Below are positions 61,083 through 64,000 of a DNA stretch of 64,000 nt, piece after piece. The notes below the pieces were generated by a model that ran no database searches, had not been told where the DNA came from, and saw only the letters and a list, made by a program, of their open reading frames with translations. The stretch is taken from NCBI RefSeq assembly GCF_020905295.1, contig NZ_JAJJMM010000001.1:4340001-4404000 (forward strand). The letters are read 5' to 3'. This DNA is from Flavobacterium piscisymbiosum. GTDB lineage: Bacteria > Bacteroidota > Bacteroidia > Flavobacteriales > Flavobacteriaceae. Both the position numbers and the translations under genes were made by a program. Positions within the stretch are counted from its first letter, which is position 1; every line of letters starts with the position of its first letter.

Positions 61083-62087
61083 ATGGACGAAGTTGTAAAA
61101 ATTGTTAATGATATCAAAGCCGGAAATATCAAACCAATTTATTTTTTAATGGGTGAGGAGCCTTATTATATCGATAAATTATCAGAATATATTGAGCAGA
61201 ATGTACTTTCGGAAGAAGAAAAAGGATTCAATCAAACGGTTTTATATGGTCGGGATGTTACTGTAGAAGATATTGTTTCAACAGCCAAGCGCTATCCTAT
61301 GATGTCTGATCGTCAGGTTGTTATTGTAAAAGAGGCTCAGGATTTATCAAGAACAATTGATAAAATAGAGTCGTACGTACATAATCCTATGACAACTACC
61401 GTTTTGGTTTTTTGTTACAAATACAAAACGCTTGATAAACGTAAAAAGGTAACAAAATTATTAGCACAAAACGGAATCGTTTACGAGAGTAAAAAGCTAT
61501 ATGAAAACCAGGTAGGCGACTGGATCAAACGTGTTTTGGCGGGAAAAAAATACACGATCGATCCCAAAGCAAATGCTATGTTAGTAGAGTTTTTGGGTAC
61601 CGATCTGAGTAAAATCAACAATGAATTAGAAAAATTACAGATTATTTTACCCCAGGGAACTGTCATTACACCGCAACATATTGAGGAAAATATAGGTTTT
61701 AGTAAAGATTATAATGTTTTCGAACTTCGAAAAGCAATAGGAGAACGCAATCAATTGAAAGCATATAAAATAGCCGAGAATTTTGCCCATAACCCCAAAG
61801 AATATCCGTTGGTAATGACAACAGGATTGGTTTTTGGATTTTTTATTCAGCTCTTAAAATATCACGGACTTAAGGATAAAAATCCTAAAAATGTAGCAGC
61901 TGCAATTGGCGTCAATCCTTATTTCTTAAAAGAATACGACTTAGCTATAAAAAATTATCCAATGCGAAAAGTAAGTCAAATCGTAGGCGCATTGCGTGAT
62001 GTAGATATCAAAAGTAAAGGTGTAGGAGCGAATGCTTTACCTCAGGCTGATTTATTAAAAGAAATGCTGTACAAAATATTTAATTAA
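61083..62087 (+). CDS. holA: DNA polymerase III delta subunit
   Basis: 334-residue subunit of the clamp loader that opens the sliding clamp on DNA. KPIYFLMGEEPYYIDKLSEYIE is the N-terminal family pattern; a domain of the AAA+ fold (1-140) and the helical collar (about 200-330, AIGERNQLKAYKIAENFAHNPKEYP) follow. The first domain has no functional Walker A, as normal for delta. Full length. Divergent from the HsdR_N-like gene with only 79 bases between starts, which contain A+T-rich family 3 fragments. Confidence 0.9.
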   Translation: MDEVVKIVNDIKAGNIKPIYFLMGEEPYYIDKLSEYIEQNVLSEEEKGFNQTVLYGRDVTVEDIVSTAKRYPMMSDRQVVIVKEAQDLSRTIDKIESYVHNPMTTTVLVFCYKYKTLDKRKKVTKLLAQNGIVYESKKLYENQVGDWIKRVLAGKKYTIDPKANAMLVEFLGTDLSKINNELEKLQIILPQGTVITPQHIEENIGFSKDYNVFELRKAIGERNQLKAYKIAENFAHNPKEYPLVMTTGLVFGFFIQLLKYHGLKDKNPKNVAAAIGVNPYFLKEYDLAIKNYPMRKVSQIVGALRDVDIKSKGVGANALPQADLLKEMLYKIFN

Positions 62088-62155
62088 GCCGTGAAAATTC
62101 ACGATATTTGCGTCTCTAAAAAAATTACTACTTTAAAAATAATAATTGCACAATT

Positions 62156-62338
62156 ATGGGAATGAATAAAAATACCGTTTTAGGATGGGCTACTTTTATA
62201 ATGGTACTTATGGGATTGTTACTTATAGGTCTTGGCGCTTTTAGATACAGAGATGTTTCTGGCTGGGGATTTGTCGCAGTAGGTGTTGGATTTTTTGCTA
62301 ATGCCTGGGTTTTTAATGCGTTGAAAGGTAGAGTTTAA
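62156..62338 (+). CDS. Small two-helix membrane protein (CAL67264 type)
   Basis: 60-residue membrane protein: helix 1 (TVLGWATFIMVLMGLLLIGLG), a short loop RYRDVSGWG and helix 2 (FVAVGVGFFANAWVFNAL). It fits the small Bacteroidota CAL67264 family as I remember it, unknown function. It follows holA by 68 bases and precedes ettA, an arrangement I believe is conserved in flavobacteria. The perfect palindrome GTGAAAATTCAC at 62091-62102 lies just upstream. Confidence 0.7.
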   Translation: MGMNKNTVLGWATFIMVLMGLLLIGLGAFRYRDVSGWGFVAVGVGFFANAWVFNALKGRV

Positions 62339-62339
62339 C

Positions 62340-62430
62340 AAAATTCAATTACAATATCAAAATTCAATTGCAATATCAAAATCAATTACAAGATCAAAAT
62401 CAATTGCAATATAAAATTTGAATTGCAAGA
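62340..62430 (+). repeat. Degenerate tandem repeat upstream of ettA
   Basis: About five units of 17-19 bases based on AAAATTCAATTGCAATATC, alternating CAATTA/CAATTG and a variant with AAAATTTGAATTGC. Located 46-136 bases upstream of the ettA start and downstream of the small membrane gene. Confidence 0.65.
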
Positions 62431-62475
62431 AAAAATTAATAGAAAAATAATTAATTAAAATTAAAAATAAATAGA

Positions 62476-64000
62476 ATGTCAGACGATAAGAAAGTAATTT
62501 TCTCAATGCAAAAATTGAGCAAAACCTATCAGGGAGCAGACAAACCGGTGCTTAAAAACATTTATTTGAGCTTTTTTTACGGAGCTAAAATTGGTATTCT
62601 TGGACTTAATGGTTCTGGAAAATCTTCTCTTTTAAAGATTATTGCAGGTGTAGATAAAAATTATCAGGGAGATGTTGTTTTTCAACCGGGGTATACTGTA
62701 GGTTACTTAGAGCAAGAGCCTATTCTTGATGATTCTAAAACAGTTATTGAAATTGTTCGTGAAGGAGCTGCAGAAACTATGGCAGTTTTAGAAGAATACA
62801 ATCAGATCAATGATTTATTCGGTCTTGAAGAAAACTATTCTGATCCTGATAAAATGGACAAGTTGATGGATCGTCAGGCAGCTTTACAAGACAAAATTGA
62901 TGCGCTTGGTGCCTGGGAAATCGACACAAAACTAGAAATTGCAATGGATGCTTTGCGTACTCCGGAAGGAGACACGCCAATCAAAAACCTTTCAGGAGGT
63001 GAGCGTCGTCGTGTGGCTTTATGTCGTTTGTTATTGCAACAGCCTGATGTATTGCTACTTGATGAGCCTACCAACCACTTAGATGCTGAATCTGTACTTT
63101 GGTTAGAGCAGCATTTAGCTCAATATGCAGGAACAGTAATTGCGGTAACGCACGATAGATACTTCTTGGATAATGTTGCAGGTTGGATTCTTGAGTTGGA
63201 TAGAGGAGAAGGAATTCCTTGGAAAGGAAACTATTCTTCTTGGTTAGACCAAAAATCAAGCCGTATGGCACAAGAAGAAAAAGTTGCTTCAAAACGTAGA
63301 AAAACTTTAGAGCGTGAGCTTGACTGGGTTCGTCAAGGAGCAAAAGGTCGTCAGACAAAGCAAAAAGCACGTTTACAGAATTACGACAAATTATTAAACG
63401 AAGATCAAAAACAACTGGATGAAAATCTGGAAATTTATATCCCGAACGGTCCACGTTTAGGAACCAATGTTATTGAAGCGAAGAATGTTGCCAAAGCTTT
63501 TGGAGATAAATTATTGTACGATAATTTAAATTTCACTTTGCCACAAGCAGGAATTGTTGGGATTATTGGGCCAAACGGTGCTGGTAAATCTACCATTTTC
63601 AAAATGATTATGGGTGAACAGGCTACGGATAGTGGGGAATTCTCAGTTGGTGAAACTGTAAAAATCGCTTACGTAGATCAATCTCACTCTAACATTGACC
63701 CAAATAAATCTATCTGGGAAAACTTTGCCGATGGTCAGGAATTGATTATGATGGGCGGAAAGCAAGTGAACTCAAGAGCTTATTTATCACGTTTCAACTT
63801 TGGCGGTGGAGAACAAAACAAGAAAGTTTCAATGCTTTCAGGTGGTGAGCGTAACCGTTTGCACCTTGCAATGACATTGAAAGAAGAAGGAAACGTACTT
63901 TTACTGGATGAACCTACGAATGATTTAGATGTAAATACACTTCGTGCACTTGAAGAAGGTTTGGAGAATTTTGCAGGTTGTGCCGTTATTATTTCGCACG
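62476..64000 (+). CDS. ettA: Energy-dependent translational throttle EttA, 3' cut by window edge
   Basis: ABC-F ATPase that binds the ribosomal E-site and adjusts translation to the ATP/ADP ratio. The start is ATG 62476 (MSDDKKVIFSMQKLSKTYQG). 508 codons are visible and the frame runs off the edge before any stop. First ABC domain: GLNGSGKSS (Walker A), LSGGERRRVAL and LLDEPTNHLD. A basic linker follows (RRKTLERELDWVRQGAKGR), then the second domain: GPNGAGKST, LSGGERNRLHL and LLDEPTNDLD. The arm insert (about 90-150) and KGRQTKQKARL support EttA over other ABC-F types. Confidence 0.95.
   Translation, partial: MSDDKKVIFSMQKLSKTYQGADKPVLKNIYLSFFYGAKIGILGLNGSGKSSLLKIIAGVDKNYQGDVVFQPGYTVGYLEQEPILDDSKTVIEIVREGAAETMAVLEEYNQINDLFGLEENYSDPDKMDKLMDRQAALQDKIDALGAWEIDTKLEIAMDALRTPEGDTPIKNLSGGERRRVALCRLLLQQPDVLLLDEPTNHLDAESVLWLEQHLAQYAGTVIAVTHDRYFLDNVAGWILELDRGEGIPWKGNYSSWLDQKSSRMAQEEKVASKRRKTLERELDWVRQGAKGRQTKQKARLQNYDKLLNEDQKQLDENLEIYIPNGPRLGTNVIEAKNVAKAFGDKLLYDNLNFTLPQAGIVGIIGPNGAGKSTIFKMIMGEQATDSGEFSVGETVKIAYVDQSHSNIDPNKSIWENFADGQELIMMGGKQVNSRAYLSRFNFGGGEQNKKVSMLSGGERNRLHLAMTLKEEGNVLLLDEPTNDLDVNTLRALEEGLENFAGCAVIISH

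Overview
The window is chromosomal DNA from a Bacteroidota bacterium, most likely a Flavobacterium or close relative. Evidence: a secreted protein with a type IX secretion C-terminal sorting domain, several Bacteroidota-specific small families, A-rich start contexts without Shine-Dalgarno sequences, promoters of the TTG-N17-23-TAnnTTTG type, and the intergenic palindromes typical of flavobacteria. Two compositional zones are visible. Roughly 1-20.5 kb is accessory-looking and much of it is visibly richer in G+C. From the tRNA-Arg gene at 20.5 kb to the end the DNA is A+T-rich and carries mostly housekeeping genes.

Left zone (1-20.5 kb). It opens with a 5'-truncated nhaA antiporter, a DUF389 membrane protein and a fused sucrose-phosphate synthase/phosphatase, which together suggest ion and osmotic homeostasis. 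A loose set of small secreted or membrane proteins, a single-domain response regulator, acidic low-complexity proteins (one with an in-frame stop), a HEPN-like protein and several dispersed repeats follow. From about 13.35 to 17.48 kb lies a decayed conjugative-element module: a long inverted repeat, ssb, a DUF932 protein, a small ORF fused to the remains of PRTRC protein E, PRTRC protein C and a PRTRC F-like gene. It ends abruptly inside a HAD-phosphatase/membrane gene read from the other strand; both genes lost their natural 3' ends there. A small protein and a large serine recombinase follow. The recombinase stop codon lies inside the 3' half of tRNA-Arg(ACG), and the tRNA terminator hairpin is inside its coding sequence. 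This is the signature of an element integrated at the tRNA 3' end, extending leftwards.

Right zone (20.5-64 kb). In order: apt and pheT; an aldehyde/alcohol dehydrogenase pair with DUF779 and an AraC regulator; bestrophin; a TolC-RND-adaptor efflux operon; a thioredoxin-like protein with two genes that look like separated parts of a taxis receptor (a six-helix membrane sensor with a degenerate dimerisation helix, and an Aer-type PAS protein); recG; a degenerate M23-like secreted protein; DUF1697; a 1094-residue FG-GAP/PKD T9SS cargo; a lipoprotein, a Dph6-type ATPase and an M1 aminopeptidase; a patatin/SRPBCC/HAD/secreted-protein cluster; a TSUP transporter; a PcrA-type helicase; a YciO/Sua5 protein; an OmpA lipoprotein; a family 2 glycosyltransferase; a PD-(D/E)XK protein divergent from holA; and the start of ettA, cut by the window edge.

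Non-coding DNA is unusually structured. At least three dispersed repeat families occupy intergenic gaps. At 53.55-54.11 kb they are nested, and one gap is interrupted by a 210-bp MITE-like element with perfect 18-bp terminal inverted repeats and 10-bp flanking direct repeats. I found no CRISPR array, rRNA gene or complete insertion sequence. I did not recognise a complete previously undescribed system. The best candidates are the tRNA-Arg element with its fused genes, the split taxis-sensor cluster and the patatin/SRPBCC cluster.
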